Source: Caryophanales bacterium UBA782 (GTDB lineage: Bacteria; Bacillota_I; Bacilli_A; RFN20; CAG-826). Taken from it: a stretch of DNA of 27,455 nucleotides. Location: positions 1 through 27,455 of the forward strand of contig DBJG01000041.1 in NCBI GenBank assembly GCA_002296455.1. The letters run 5' to 3'. Below, piece after piece: positions 1 through 12,399 of the stretch. The notes below the pieces were generated by a model that searched no databases, was not told where the DNA came from, and saw only the letters and a program-made list of their open reading frames with translations. The translations under genes and the position numbers were made by a program. How positions within the stretch are numbered: position 1 is the stretch's first letter; the number at the start of each line of letters is the position of its first letter.

Positions 1-256
1 AAAAAAGGGTGTCGATGTAATTATTTGCCGTCACAGCGATGGACACGCCTAAAGCACTAAGAAGGAATAACCATGCGTATTTTCTCTCACAATATTCAAC
101 CGCTAAAGCAGATAGAGGCGGGATGAAGAGAATGATAAAAATCGCTGAAAGCGGAATCCAAGCGGAAAGTAGAGAAAAAACAGCGATAACGGCAACGAGT
201 ATCGCGGCAAAGGCGATATTCTGACTGGCTCCTTTTCTTTCTTTCATCGCTAACAT
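1..256 (-). CDS. Partial integral membrane protein, function unknown (N-terminal part)
   Basis: An open frame runs on the minus strand from ATG at 256 (second in-frame ATG at 247) to the window edge without a stop, giving about 85 N-terminal residues. The product starts with a short basic segment (MKERKG) followed by hydrophobic stretches at about residues 15-50 and 60-78, so it is a multi-pass membrane protein. The layout resembles the N-terminus of DUF2232/YybS-like or ECF transporter substrate-binding (S component) proteins, but no diagnostic motif is visible and this is only a guess. No good Shine-Dalgarno precedes either ATG. It is divergent from pcrA, and the rest of the gene lies outside the window. 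Confidence 0.5.
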   Translation of the reverse strand, partial: MLAMKERKGASQNIAFAAILVAVIAVFSLLSAWIPLSAIFIILFIPPLSALAVEYCERKYAWLFLLSALGVSIAVTANNYIDTLF

Positions 257-381
257 ACGTTAATTATCCATTTTTTTGAATGATTTCGCATTTTCTTTCA
301 TCGTCACGATAATTTTCCGCCTTTCTTTATAAAGCGTATAAAAACATTTTGCTTTCTCTATTAGAGAAAATGGCAAGAGGG

Positions 382-387
382 TATAAT
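382..387 (+). promoter_or_regulatory. Candidate -10 box for pcrA (near-leaderless)
   Basis: A perfect TATAAT sits 15 nt before the preferred pcrA ATG at 403. Transcription would start near 394 and leave a leader of about 9 nt. No convincing -35 hexamer lies 16-18 bp upstream and no TGn extension is present, so the call rests on the -10 alone. Confidence 0.3.
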
Positions 388-402
388 TTATGGGCAAAAA
401 TT

Positions 403-4808
<4,406 letters not shown>

Positions 4809-4820
4809 TTCCGCCCATAC

Positions 4821-4898
4821 GCGCCCGTAGCTCAGCCTGGATAGAGCAATAGTCTTCGAAACTATCGGTCAGGTGTTCGAATCACCTCGGGCGCGCCA
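4821..4898 (+). tRNA. tRNA-Arg (anticodon UCG), CCA encoded
   Basis: The cloverleaf can be drawn by eye. The acceptor stem GCGCCCG (4821-4827) pairs with CGGGCGC (4888-4894). The D stem is GCTC/GAGC, the anticodon stem ATAGT/ACTAT has loop CTTCGAA (anticodon TCG, reading CGA), and the T stem AGGTG/CACCT has loop TTCGAAT. The discriminator G and an encoded CCA follow (4895-4898). It lies 12 nt after ligA and is probably on the same transcript. A weak hairpin at 4978-4997 followed by TTGTCGTTT could end that transcript. Confidence 0.95.
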
Positions 4899-5034
4899 AA
4901 AAAGCACCCCTATTTCATATTTATATAACGAAAATGGTTTAAGGAAAGAACCGCTTTGTTTGCTTCTTATCGCAAGCAATCCATTGATGATTGGATTTTG
5001 TCGTTTCCGCGTTCTAAATTTCTTGTATCGAACA
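4899..5034 (+). other. Intergenic stretch after the tRNA gene
   Basis: No gene is seen. Two small hairpins are present. One has arms TTGCTT and AAGCAA near 4960-4979. The other has arms AATCCA (4978-4983) and TGGATT (4992-4997) followed by a weak T-rich tail, a possible but poor terminator for the ligA-tRNA transcript. Confidence 0.3.
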
Positions 5035-5064
5035 TTGTCTTTTTGTGAATAACGGTTCTATCAT
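5035..5064 (+). promoter_or_regulatory. Candidate promoter for the alcohol dehydrogenase
   Basis: TTGTCT (5035-5040) and TATCAT (5059-5064) are spaced 18 bp. A strong AAAGGAG follows at 5072-5078, but the nearest start it could serve in the dehydrogenase frame (TTG 5085) meets a stop three codons later. Confidence 0.45.
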
Positions 5065-5120
5065 ACAGGCGAAAGGAGAATTGTTTGAAAGCCTAATCAA
5101 CAATCAAATTCTTGAACACC

Positions 5121-6341
5121 ATGAATATTTTCCGTAAATGTTTTTGCCGATTCTATCAAGGAGTCATGTATATTGCAGCCTCATTTTTGAACTTTCGTGA
5201 GCCGAAAGTTGTGGAGGGGAAAGGCTCCATCGATAAATTGCCTGCTTTGCTCAAAAGCGAAAAAAAGTGGCACCCACTTGTTGTTACTGACCCAGGTATC
5301 GTTTCTTTAGGTCTTCACAAAAGCCTTTTGGAAGTATTGACGAATGAAGGTATTTCGTATTCTTTTTATGATAAGGTGTGCCCAAATCCCACATTCGCGG
5401 TCATCGAAGAAGCTTTTTCCGTTTATCAACAGGAAGGCTGCGATTCTATTGTCGCACTTGGCGGAGGCTCTTCCATGGATACCGCAAAAGCGGTCGGTGT
5501 GAAAGCGGTGCACCCGAATAAGGGCCTTTCCAAATTCAAACGCGTGTTGTCCGTTGGGAAGAAAATTCCATTTCTAGTTGCGATACCAACAACCGCGGGA
5601 ACGGGGAGCGAAGCAACCGTATGCGCGGTTATTGTAAATGAGAAAACAAAAGACAAGTTTTCTATTAACGATCCGCATATTATTCCAGACGTTGCGATTC
5701 TCGATAATTCGCTTCTCGAAGGACTTCCCAAAAAGATCATTTCTTCAACGGGCATGGACACTTTGACACATGCGATTGAATCCTATATTGGCAGAGCATC
5801 GACAAGGAAAACGAAAGAATATGCGCTTCAAGCGATGAAGCTAGTAAAAGACAACCTCTACGCTTTTTATGAGGATCCGCACAATGAAGAAGCTCGTGCC
5901 CACATGCAAAAAGCTGCTTATTTAGCGGGTGTAAGCTTTACGAGAGCCTATGTAGGATATGTCCACGCCTTGGCTCACGCATTAGGTGGCTTTTATAATG
6001 TGCCGCATGGCTTTGCGAATGCTGTTTTATTGCCTCACGTTTTAAAAGCGTATGGCAAAAACGCTTACGCTCGTCTTGCGGAAGTTTCTGACGATTTGAA
6101 TTTAATCGACCCATTGAGCAGCAAAAAAGAGAAGGCAGAGGCTGTTATTGCTTGGATTAATGAAATGAATCGCAAAATGGATATCCCCGCAAAGTTCGAC
6201 CATTTAATCAAAAACGATAAGGACTTAGAGGCTTTGTCGCGCCACGCAGACAAAGAAGCCAACCCCCTTTATCCCGTTCCAAAAGAATTCAACAAAGAGG
6301 AATTAAAAGCCATTTACCGCGAAAGCGATAATCAAGATTAG
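5121..6341 (+). CDS. Iron-containing alcohol dehydrogenase family protein
   Basis: Group III (Fe-type) NAD(P)-dependent alcohol dehydrogenase; substrate unknown. The nucleotide-binding GGGSSMDTAKAV motif is at about residues 114-125 and the AIPTTAGTGSEAT motif at 154-166. The four expected metal ligands are present: D213 and H217 (GMDTLTHAIE), H286 (ALAHALGG) and H296 (VPHGFAN). ATG 5121 gives 406 aa including a roughly 27-residue N-terminal extension with an aromatic/Cys-rich CFCRFYQGV segment that I recall from a subgroup of this family. TTG 5112 and ATG 5166 are alternatives; only the latter has a nearby AAGGAG, at an unusually short 2-nt spacing. It appears monocistronic, with its own promoter and a terminator overlapping its stop. 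Fermentative aldehyde/alcohol interconversion is likely but not provable here. Confidence 0.9.
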   Translation: MNIFRKCFCRFYQGVMYIAASFLNFREPKVVEGKGSIDKLPALLKSEKKWHPLVVTDPGIVSLGLHKSLLEVLTNEGISYSFYDKVCPNPTFAVIEEAFSVYQQEGCDSIVALGGGSSMDTAKAVGVKAVHPNKGLSKFKRVLSVGKKIPFLVAIPTTAGTGSEATVCAVIVNEKTKDKFSINDPHIIPDVAILDNSLLEGLPKKIISSTGMDTLTHAIESYIGRASTRKTKEYALQAMKLVKDNLYAFYEDPHNEEARAHMQKAAYLAGVSFTRAYVGYVHALAHALGGFYNVPHGFANAVLLPHVLKAYGKNAYARLAEVSDDLNLIDPLSSKKEKAEAVIAWINEMNRKMDIPAKFDHLIKNDKDLEALSRHADKEANPLYPVPKEFNKEELKAIYRESDNQD

Positions 6342-6364
6342 AGGAGAATATCCTCTTTTCTTTT
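6340..6364 (+). terminator. Intrinsic terminator after the alcohol dehydrogenase
   Basis: AGAGGA (6340-6345) and TCCTCT (6351-6356) form a 6-bp stem with a 5-nt loop, followed by TTTCTTTT. The stem begins inside the stop codon. Outer arms GATTAG/CTAATC (6336-6341 and 6365-6370) could add a second helix. Confidence 0.6.
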
Positions 6365-6383
6365 CTAATCGAATGAGAACTTG

Positions 6384-6392
6384 TGGTATTCT
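6384..6392 (+). promoter_or_regulatory. Candidate extended -10 promoter for the gatCAB operon
   Basis: TGG-TATTCT forms an extended -10 (TGn plus hexamer). It lies 23 nt before the gatC ATG, leaving room for the AAAGAG ribosome site at 6405-6410. No good -35 is visible, which extended -10 promoters tolerate. Confidence 0.4.
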
Positions 6393-6415
6393 TTTCTAGA
6401 AAGAAAAGAGTGAGT

Positions 6416-6712
6416 ATGAAAACGATAACGATGGATGTGCTCAAAGACGCGGCGAACCGTCTTCTATTCGATCTTAGCGATGAGCAATATAAAACACTTT
6501 ATGAAGAATTCCTCACCCTCCAAAAGCAGATGGAGAAAATCGGAAAAATTCAGGGGCTTGATCACTACGAGCCGATGACTTTCCCTTTCGATTGCTCAAC
6601 TTCGTATTTGCGAGAGGATGAACCCGTAGAGCCTTTGACGCAAAAAGAGGCATTAGAAAATGCAGGAAGTGTGAAAGACAATCAAATCAAGCTTCCAAAG
6701 GTGGTGCAATGA
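6416..6712 (+). CDS. gatC: Asp/Glu-tRNA(Asn/Gln) amidotransferase subunit C
   Basis: Small scaffold subunit of the GatCAB complex, which converts misacylated Glu-tRNA(Gln) and/or Asp-tRNA(Asn) to the correct amidated forms in the cytoplasm. The product is 98 aa, about the usual GatC size. It keeps the helical N-terminal half, the IQGLDHYEP turn, the LREDEP segment and the C-terminal ALENAGSVKDNQIKLPKVV stretch that matches the family pattern ending in PKVV. ATG 6416 has AAAGAG five nt upstream and is preferred over GTG 6383 farther upstream. The gene overlaps gatA by 4 nt, which gives stoichiometric coupling. Confidence 0.92.
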   Translation: MKTITMDVLKDAANRLLFDLSDEQYKTLYEEFLTLQKQMEKIGKIQGLDHYEPMTFPFDCSTSYLREDEPVEPLTQKEALENAGSVKDNQIKLPKVVQ

Positions 6713-8181
6713 TGAATTATTTGGATTTACCTCTTGAAGGGCTTCATAACGCATTAGTCAAAAAAGAAGTCACTCCTTTAGATTTGACGAAAGAAGCGCT
6801 CAAACGCTGCCACGAAAATAGCGATAACGCATTTGAAAAGATTTGCGACGAAGAGGCTTTATCTTTCGCTTCTTCTCTTGTTGAACCAGAAATAGATAAC
6901 CCTCTTTGGGGGATTCCTTATGTTGCAAAAGACAATTTCAGCACTAAAGGAATTGAGACGAATGCATCCAGCAATATTTTAAATGGCTATATTCCTCTTT
7001 TCGATGCAACGGTGATTGAAAAACTGAAAGCGGCGAAAGCGGTCATGGTCGCCAAATCTACGCTGGATGAACTCGCAATGGGCGGGACTGGCACCACAGG
7101 GCACTTAGGCGCAACTTTTAACCCGTATGACCCATCTCACGAACGTTTGGTTGGTGGGAGTAGCTGCGGGAGCGCCGCCGCGGTTGCCGCATCGATTGTT
7201 CCTTTCGCTTTGGGCAGTGACACAGGCGATTCTGTCCGTAAACCCGCTTCTTATGCGGGACTTGTTGGCATGAAACCAACTTGGGGGAGAATTTCTCGCT
7301 TCGGTTTATTCCCTTTTGCCCCATCGCTGGATCACGTTGGCTATTTTTCTCGCGACGTTTATACAAGCGCAGTTCTTCTCGATGCCCTTGCAGGCCGCGA
7401 TGAAAGAGACTCCACTTCAAGCGAAAAAGCGGTGGAGAAATACGAATCCGACATGAATCAGCCAATCAAAGGGCTTAAGATTGCCGTTATCAAAGATATT
7501 GTCGATAGTCTGACGAACAAGGAACTCCTTCGTCATTGGAACGCTTCCCTTGAAGCACTTCGTAAAGAAGGCGCGATAGTTGAAGAAGTTCTTTTTGGGA
7601 AAGACATGTTAGAGAGCTTATACGCCACCTATTTCGTCATTTCTTGTGCGGAAGCAACGAGCAATGACGCCAATCTTGATGGTATAAAATTTGGTCCTTT
7701 CAAAGGCGGGAATACTTATCAAGAAGTCATGTACAACGCAAGAACTGCCGGATTTGGCGAGCTTATCAAGCGCCGCTTCGTCATTGGCTCTTATGCGTTA
7801 ATGAAAGAGAACCAGGAAGAACTGTTCCTCCGTGCGCAAAGAAACCGCGCCAAAATCGTGGAACGAGTGAATGAAATTCTAAAAGATTACGATTTTATTT
7901 ATACACCAGCAGCGCCGGGCATCGCTCCGAAAGCCATTGCGAGTAACGATAAATTATCTGACGAATACCTTATCGCGGATAATCATCTTTGCTTGGGGAA
8001 TTTCGCGGGTCTTCCCTCTATTACTTTACCGCTTTGTTTTATGAACGACATGCCTATAGGAATCAATTTCATGGGACGCGCGTTTGAAGAAAAGAAACTG
8101 TTTCAAATCGCCCATGCTTTTGAAGTTTTAAGCGGTTTATCGGAAGTCAGCGTTTTGAACAAAAAGGAGGGCAATTTATGA
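6709..8181 (+). CDS. gatA: Asp/Glu-tRNA(Asn/Gln) amidotransferase subunit A (amidase)
   Basis: Glutaminase subunit of GatCAB; it releases ammonia from glutamine and channels it to GatB. The amidase-signature triad is placed at K74 (GIPYVAKDNF), S151 (GGSSCGSAAAV) and nucleophile S175 (GSDTGDSVRKPA). The spacing between the two serines (24) matches known family members. The usual GSDTGGS is GSDTGDS here, a variant I associate with mycoplasma-like GatA sequences (recollection, unverified). Length 490 aa is normal. ATG 6709 has AAAGG 7 nt upstream, and ATG 6712 is an equivalent alternative. The stop overlaps the gatB start. Confidence 0.96.
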   Translation: MMNYLDLPLEGLHNALVKKEVTPLDLTKEALKRCHENSDNAFEKICDEEALSFASSLVEPEIDNPLWGIPYVAKDNFSTKGIETNASSNILNGYIPLFDATVIEKLKAAKAVMVAKSTLDELAMGGTGTTGHLGATFNPYDPSHERLVGGSSCGSAAAVAASIVPFALGSDTGDSVRKPASYAGLVGMKPTWGRISRFGLFPFAPSLDHVGYFSRDVYTSAVLLDALAGRDERDSTSSEKAVEKYESDMNQPIKGLKIAVIKDIVDSLTNKELLRHWNASLEALRKEGAIVEEVLFGKDMLESLYATYFVISCAEATSNDANLDGIKFGPFKGGNTYQEVMYNARTAGFGELIKRRFVIGSYALMKENQEELFLRAQRNRAKIVERVNEILKDYDFIYTPAAPGIAPKAIASNDKLSDEYLIADNHLCLGNFAGLPSITLPLCFMNDMPIGINFMGRAFEEKKLFQIAHAFEVLSGLSEVSVLNKKEGNL

Positions 8182-9608
8182 ACTTCGAAGCAGTTATCGG
8201 TCTAGAAATCCATGTTCAGATGAAAACCAAATCGAAGATGTTCTCTTCTTCTCCGAATGGTTTTTCACGCGAAGCAAATAGCGAAGTCACCCCCTTCGAT
8301 ATGGCTTTTCCTGGTACAATGCCAGTCGTCAACAAAGCTGCGGTCATCAATGCCATCCGTGTGGCGAACGCGCTTCATATGAATATTGACCATACCCTCC
8401 ATTTTGACCGAAAGAATTATTTCTACAGCGATCTTCCAAAAGGATTCCAAATCACGCAGCAACGTCGCCCAATTGGATCAAACGGCTATATTGAAATCGA
8501 AGAACCAGATGGCTCAAAACGAAAAATTGGGATTGAACGAATTCATATGGAAGAAGATACCTGCAAGCAGGAGCATTTCTTGGATTACACCCTCCTTGAC
8601 TATAACCGTGCGGGAACCCCACTTGTGGAAATCGTTTCCTTGCCTGACCTCAAAAATGGTTACGAGGCTCAAAAATACGTGGAAGGGATACGCAATATCG
8701 TTGTTTATAGCGGGACGAGCGATGGAAAGATGGAGGAAGGGTCACTTCGCTGTGACACCAACGTTTCCATTCGCCCCATTGGCAGCAAAGAATTCGGCAC
8801 GAAAGTCGAAGTCAAGAACATCAATTCGTTGAAGAATGTCGCTCTTGCTATCGATTACGAAATTGAGCGCCAAAGCCGTGTTCTTTTGCGTGGCGAACAA
8901 GTGCGTCAAGAAACAAGGCGTTTCGATGAGGCAAGCGGGAAAACCATTCTCATGCGTGTGAAAACGGATGCGGTGGATTATAAATATTTCCCCGAGCCAA
9001 ACATCACGCCAATCAAATTGAGCGATTCTTTTGTGAATGATGCCATTGCGACTTGCCCAGAGCTCTATGATTCGAAGAAAGAAAGATATCTAGCCATGGG
9101 TTTAGCGAAAGATGATGTGACGATTATCTTAAGTGATCCCATGATGGCGAAATATTTCGAAGAAGGCGCTTCTAGCGTTAAAAATCCGAAGAATTTCGCC
9201 AATTTCCTCATCGTGGAAATCAATTCCTATCTCAATAAGAAAAACATTTCCATTGGGAAATTACCGTTATCGCCACTTACGCTTGCTACAATCGTCACGA
9301 TGCAGGAAAGTGGTGGCTTGTCTCATAAGCAATGCGCGGACATCCTCTTCAAGGTTTTGGATACCGGAACGAAACCGGAGGAAGCGAAGAAGGCTCTCCA
9401 CATCGAAGCTCAAGTGAGCGATGCTGGTGCGATTATGGCATTCGTGAAAGATGCTTTGGAAGCCAACCCCCAATCCATTACGGATTATAAGGCGGGCAAA
9501 GATAGAGCCTTAGGCTTCCTCGTTGGTCAAGTCATGAAGCTAAGTCATGGGAAAGTCAATCCTGCTGAAGTTTCACGTTTGCTCAAAGAAGAACTCGCAA
9601 AGAGATAA
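8178..9608 (+). CDS. gatB: Asp/Glu-tRNA(Asn/Gln) amidotransferase subunit B
   Basis: tRNA-binding kinase/transamidase subunit of GatCAB. It activates the misacylated aminoacyl group with ATP and amidates it. The family N-terminus VIGLEIHVQMKTKSKMF is followed by NYFYSDLPKGFQITQ, HMEEDTCKQEH and DYNRAGTPLVEIVS, all signature GatB segments. The C-terminal third has the YqeY-like helical tRNA-binding region. Length 476 aa is typical. An ideal AAGGAGG lies 7 nt before the ATG, inside gatA, and ATGA overlaps the gatA stop. The next gene follows after 3 nt. Confidence 0.97.
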   Translation: MNFEAVIGLEIHVQMKTKSKMFSSSPNGFSREANSEVTPFDMAFPGTMPVVNKAAVINAIRVANALHMNIDHTLHFDRKNYFYSDLPKGFQITQQRRPIGSNGYIEIEEPDGSKRKIGIERIHMEEDTCKQEHFLDYTLLDYNRAGTPLVEIVSLPDLKNGYEAQKYVEGIRNIVVYSGTSDGKMEEGSLRCDTNVSIRPIGSKEFGTKVEVKNINSLKNVALAIDYEIERQSRVLLRGEQVRQETRRFDEASGKTILMRVKTDAVDYKYFPEPNITPIKLSDSFVNDAIATCPELYDSKKERYLAMGLAKDDVTIILSDPMMAKYFEEGASSVKNPKNFANFLIVEINSYLNKKNISIGKLPLSPLTLATIVTMQESGGLSHKQCADILFKVLDTGTKPEEAKKALHIEAQVSDAGAIMAFVKDALEANPQSITDYKAGKDRALGFLVGQVMKLSHGKVNPAEVSRLLKEELAKR

Positions 9609-9611
9609 ATT

Positions 9612-10355
9612 ATGGAAAAAGAAACACAAGAATTAAAAAAATGGCTAGAGAAGGTATCTTCTTTTTCCTTGCCAGATTATAAGATGCTTCCTTCCGTCCC
9701 TTTGTACATGGAACAAGTTATTTTGTACATCAATAACGTATTGGCTCCTTTAAGCACAGGCGAGAAAAACAAATTAACCTCGTTCATGGTGAATAATTAC
9801 GTCAAAGCAGGGATGCTAAAAGCACCTGAAAAGAAAAAATACACAAATGAGCATTTAGGCTACCTCCTTGCGATTTCCTGCCTGAAGGATACTCTTTCAA
9901 TGACGGATTTATCGTTACTCATTGAAATGGACTCTCGTGTTTCAAGCGATAAAAGTGTTTTGTATCGCTTTTTTGCTTCCATGAGCAATGACGTTGTTCA
10001 AGATAAAGCGAGCGTTGTACTTTCGAAAATCGAATCTTATGAAAGAAGATATAATAAAGAGGTTACTTCTCACAATCCCGAAGCGGAAAGCAATCTTCGC
10101 GACGCGCTTGGTCTTACGGCGTTTCGCCTAGCAATTCAATCTGAGGTGAACCAAATCCTTTCCAAAGCGATACTAAAAGCTATCGCGGAAGATATGCACG
10201 GAGAGGCGATCTGGGAAGCTGTCAATAGCAGGGGTGCCCATGAGATGAAACGGGAAATGAAGATCTCCATGGCCGAATCGGAACGCATAGCAGAAGCAAA
10301 ACACAAACAAGAAACGAGAAAAACAAAAAACAAAGACAAAGGAAAGAAGAAGTAA
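9612..10355 (+). CDS. DUF1836 domain protein
   Basis: The N-terminal 110 residues match the DUF1836 pattern: a LYMEQVILYIN segment, then LTSFMVNNYVKAGML, KKKYTNEHLGYLLAISCLKDTLSM and a following helix (TDLSLLIEM). The second half is helical, and the last about 20 residues are strongly Lys-rich (KTKNKDKGKKK), suggesting contact with nucleic acid or ribosomes. DUF1836 is widespread in Bacillota and looks like a winged-helix or MerR-like fold, but its role is not established. The gene starts 3 nt after gatB with AAAGAG inside the gatB end as ribosome site, and sits 12 nt before galE, so it is part of the gatCAB transcript. 247 aa. Confidence 0.85.
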   Translation: MEKETQELKKWLEKVSSFSLPDYKMLPSVPLYMEQVILYINNVLAPLSTGEKNKLTSFMVNNYVKAGMLKAPEKKKYTNEHLGYLLAISCLKDTLSMTDLSLLIEMDSRVSSDKSVLYRFFASMSNDVVQDKASVVLSKIESYERRYNKEVTSHNPEAESNLRDALGLTAFRLAIQSEVNQILSKAILKAIAEDMHGEAIWEAVNSRGAHEMKREMKISMAESERIAEAKHKQETRKTKNKDKGKKK

Positions 10356-10367
10356 AGGAGAATTCTT

Positions 10368-11387
10368 ATGAACAAAAATGTCTTAGTTACTGGTGGGCTT
10401 GGCTTCATTGGAAGTGAAACCGTGGTGGAGCTCATCCAAAACGGGTATAACCCGATTATCGCGGACAATTTATACAACGCGAAAAAATCCGTTCTCGATC
10501 GTATCGAAACCATCACCCATGTCCGTCCAAAGTTTTATGAAGTAGATGTTACCGATTACGAGGCCACAAAAAAGATCTTTACGGAAAACGAAATTAATGC
10601 GGTAATTCATTTTGCTGGTTACAAAGCAGTTGGCGAATCTGTGCAGAAACCAATCGAGTATTATCAAAACAACTTAGGAACGGCTTTAAACGTTCTTAAA
10701 ATCATGAAAGAAGTCGGCTGCCATTCCTTCATTTTCTCAAGTAGTGCGACAGTCTATGGTGTGCCAAAGCGGGTTCCACTTCTAGAAACGGATCCGATTG
10801 GCGAAGCCACGAACCCATACGGCGAAACGAAGATTATGATTGAGCGCATTTTGAAAGATACTGCGAAAGCGAATCCAGAACTCAATGTCATCTTGCTTCG
10901 TTATTTCAACCCAATCGGTGCGCATCCTTCAGGCCTACTTGGGGAAGATCCAACAGGCATTCCAAATAACCTAATGCCATATATCACACAAGTGGCGATT
11001 GGAAAGCTTCCGTATCTAAGAGTGTTCGGTAATGACTATCCAACACCTGACGGAACGGGCATTCGCGATTACATCCATGTTGTCGATCTCGCAAAAGGCC
11101 ATGTCGCGGCCCTTAAAAAGCTCGAAGAAACAAATGGGCTCCTCATTTATAACCTCGGAACAGGGAAGGGCACGAGCGTTCTTGAACTTGTTCACGCGTT
11201 TGAAAAAGCGAACGGAATTAAGATTCCTTACGAAGTGCTTCCGCGTCGTGCGGGTGATGTTACCGAAAACTACGCTTCTTGCGACAAAGCAGAAAAAGAA
11301 CTTCATTGGAAGGCGACTCTTACCATCGTTGACGCATGCCGCGATGCTTATAACTTCCAAAAGAAGAATCCGAACGGCATTCAATAA
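10368..11387 (+). CDS. galE: UDP-glucose 4-epimerase
   Basis: Extended short-chain dehydrogenase that interconverts UDP-glucose and UDP-galactose with tightly bound NAD+ (Leloir pathway and supply of cell-surface sugars). The Rossmann GGLGFIG motif is at residues 9-15. The catalytic Ser-Tyr-Lys set is S126 (SSSATVYG), Y151 and K155 (YGETK). The NPIGAHPSGLLGEDP and GTGIRDYIHVVDLAKGH segments are GalE signatures. Length 339 aa matches the family. AAAGGAG lies 7 nt before the ATG. It is the last gene of the gatCAB-DUF1836 run and is followed by a terminator 16 nt after the stop. Confidence 0.95.
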   Translation: MNKNVLVTGGLGFIGSETVVELIQNGYNPIIADNLYNAKKSVLDRIETITHVRPKFYEVDVTDYEATKKIFTENEINAVIHFAGYKAVGESVQKPIEYYQNNLGTALNVLKIMKEVGCHSFIFSSSATVYGVPKRVPLLETDPIGEATNPYGETKIMIERILKDTAKANPELNVILLRYFNPIGAHPSGLLGEDPTGIPNNLMPYITQVAIGKLPYLRVFGNDYPTPDGTGIRDYIHVVDLAKGHVAALKKLEETNGLLIYNLGTGKGTSVLELVHAFEKANGIKIPYEVLPRRAGDVTENYASCDKAEKELHWKATLTIVDACRDAYNFQKKNPNGIQ

Positions 11388-11402
11388 AACATGAATAGAA
11401 AT

Positions 11403-11427
11403 AGGCCATTTAATATGGCCTTTTCTT
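11403..11427 (+). terminator. Intrinsic terminator after galE
   Basis: AGGCCAT (11403-11409) and ATGGCCT (11415-11421) form a 7-bp stem with a 5-nt loop, followed by TTTCTT. It closes the gatC-galE transcription unit. Confidence 0.8.
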
Positions 11428-11447
11428 ACACCTCTATGCCTATAACG

Positions 11448-11476
11448 TGGACGAATTTTACGTTTTGACGTATGAT
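11448..11476 (+). promoter_or_regulatory. Candidate promoter for the alpha/beta hydrolase
   Basis: TGGACG (11448-11453) and TATGAT (11471-11476) are separated by 17 bp. Transcription would begin near 11483, just upstream of the AGAGGA ribosome site. Confidence 0.5.
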
Positions 11477-11499
11477 TAGGAAAGTAGAGGAATAATAAT

Positions 11500-12399
11500 A
11501 TGGAAAAATTCGAAGTCGTTTTGCCGAACAACAAAAAGATTTTCGGCGCCTCATACAAAAAAGAAGGAACCACTAAAAATATTTTAATTCAAACGGGCAT
11601 GTGTGAGCACGCAACCCGTTATGAGCCATTTGCCAAAATGCTCAACGAAGAAGGATATAACGTATACATCATGGATGCGTTTGGGCAAGGACTCAATGTG
11701 AGCAAAATCGAAGACCAAGAGAAATGGCATAAAGGAGCGTTCTTTGATAACGTAGACGCTTTAGGTCTTATGGCGTTACGCCTAAAAAAGGAAGGGAAAC
11801 CGCTTGCCTTGATGGGCCACTCCATGGGTTCGTTTATGACGCAGTGCTTCTTAGAGAGGCATCCTGGGATTGTAGATAAAGTCATCATCATGTCGAGCAA
11901 TGGCCCAAATGCGAAATTCACGCTAAGAGCTGGCTTCATCGCTGCGAAATTCCTTGTCAATAAAAAGAACTGGGACAAAGAAGGGAAACGGATCCAAAAA
12001 ATCGCGTGGGGGAAATACTTAAGCAAGATTGAGAATCCAAAATCAGAAAACGATTGGATTTCCGCGAATGAGCAAAACATTATCGATTATATGGCTGACC
12101 CTTATTGCGGATATCCTGCCACAAACGGATTTTGGCATGAGTTCCTCCGCGGACTAAGAACGCTTTACATGCGAAAGAATCTCAAGAAGATCGATAAGAA
12201 CCAGAAGATTTTAATTGTCGCTGGGAGTGATGACCCAGTCGGGGCATGGGGGAAAGGTCCGAAAGCGCTTGCGGATATGTATAAGAAACTCGGTGTTAAA
12301 AGTGTTGAACTTCACATCTATGAAGGCATGAGACATGAGATTCTGAATGAGAAAGACTGCAAACTCGTTGAAGACGATATCAAATTATTCCTTGCGTAA
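11500..12399 (+). CDS. Alpha/beta hydrolase (monoacylglycerol lipase-like)
   Basis: Cytoplasmic serine hydrolase of the Hydrolase_4 / lysophospholipase group; no signal peptide is present. The nucleophile elbow GHSMG gives S108. The acid is D245 in GSDDPVG, and the base is H279 in GMRHEIL. The MDAFGQGLNV segment corresponds to the MGL-like DxxGxG motif. Length 299 aa fits. AGAGGA lies 8 nt before the ATG. It is transcribed on its own between the galE terminator and an AT-rich gap. Substrate is unknown; lipid or short-ester hydrolysis is the family expectation. Confidence 0.88.
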   Translation: MEKFEVVLPNNKKIFGASYKKEGTTKNILIQTGMCEHATRYEPFAKMLNEEGYNVYIMDAFGQGLNVSKIEDQEKWHKGAFFDNVDALGLMALRLKKEGKPLALMGHSMGSFMTQCFLERHPGIVDKVIIMSSNGPNAKFTLRAGFIAAKFLVNKKNWDKEGKRIQKIAWGKYLSKIENPKSENDWISANEQNIIDYMADPYCGYPATNGFWHEFLRGLRTLYMRKNLKKIDKNQKILIVAGSDDPVGAWGKGPKALADMYKKLGVKSVELHIYEGMRHEILNEKDCKLVEDDIKLFLA

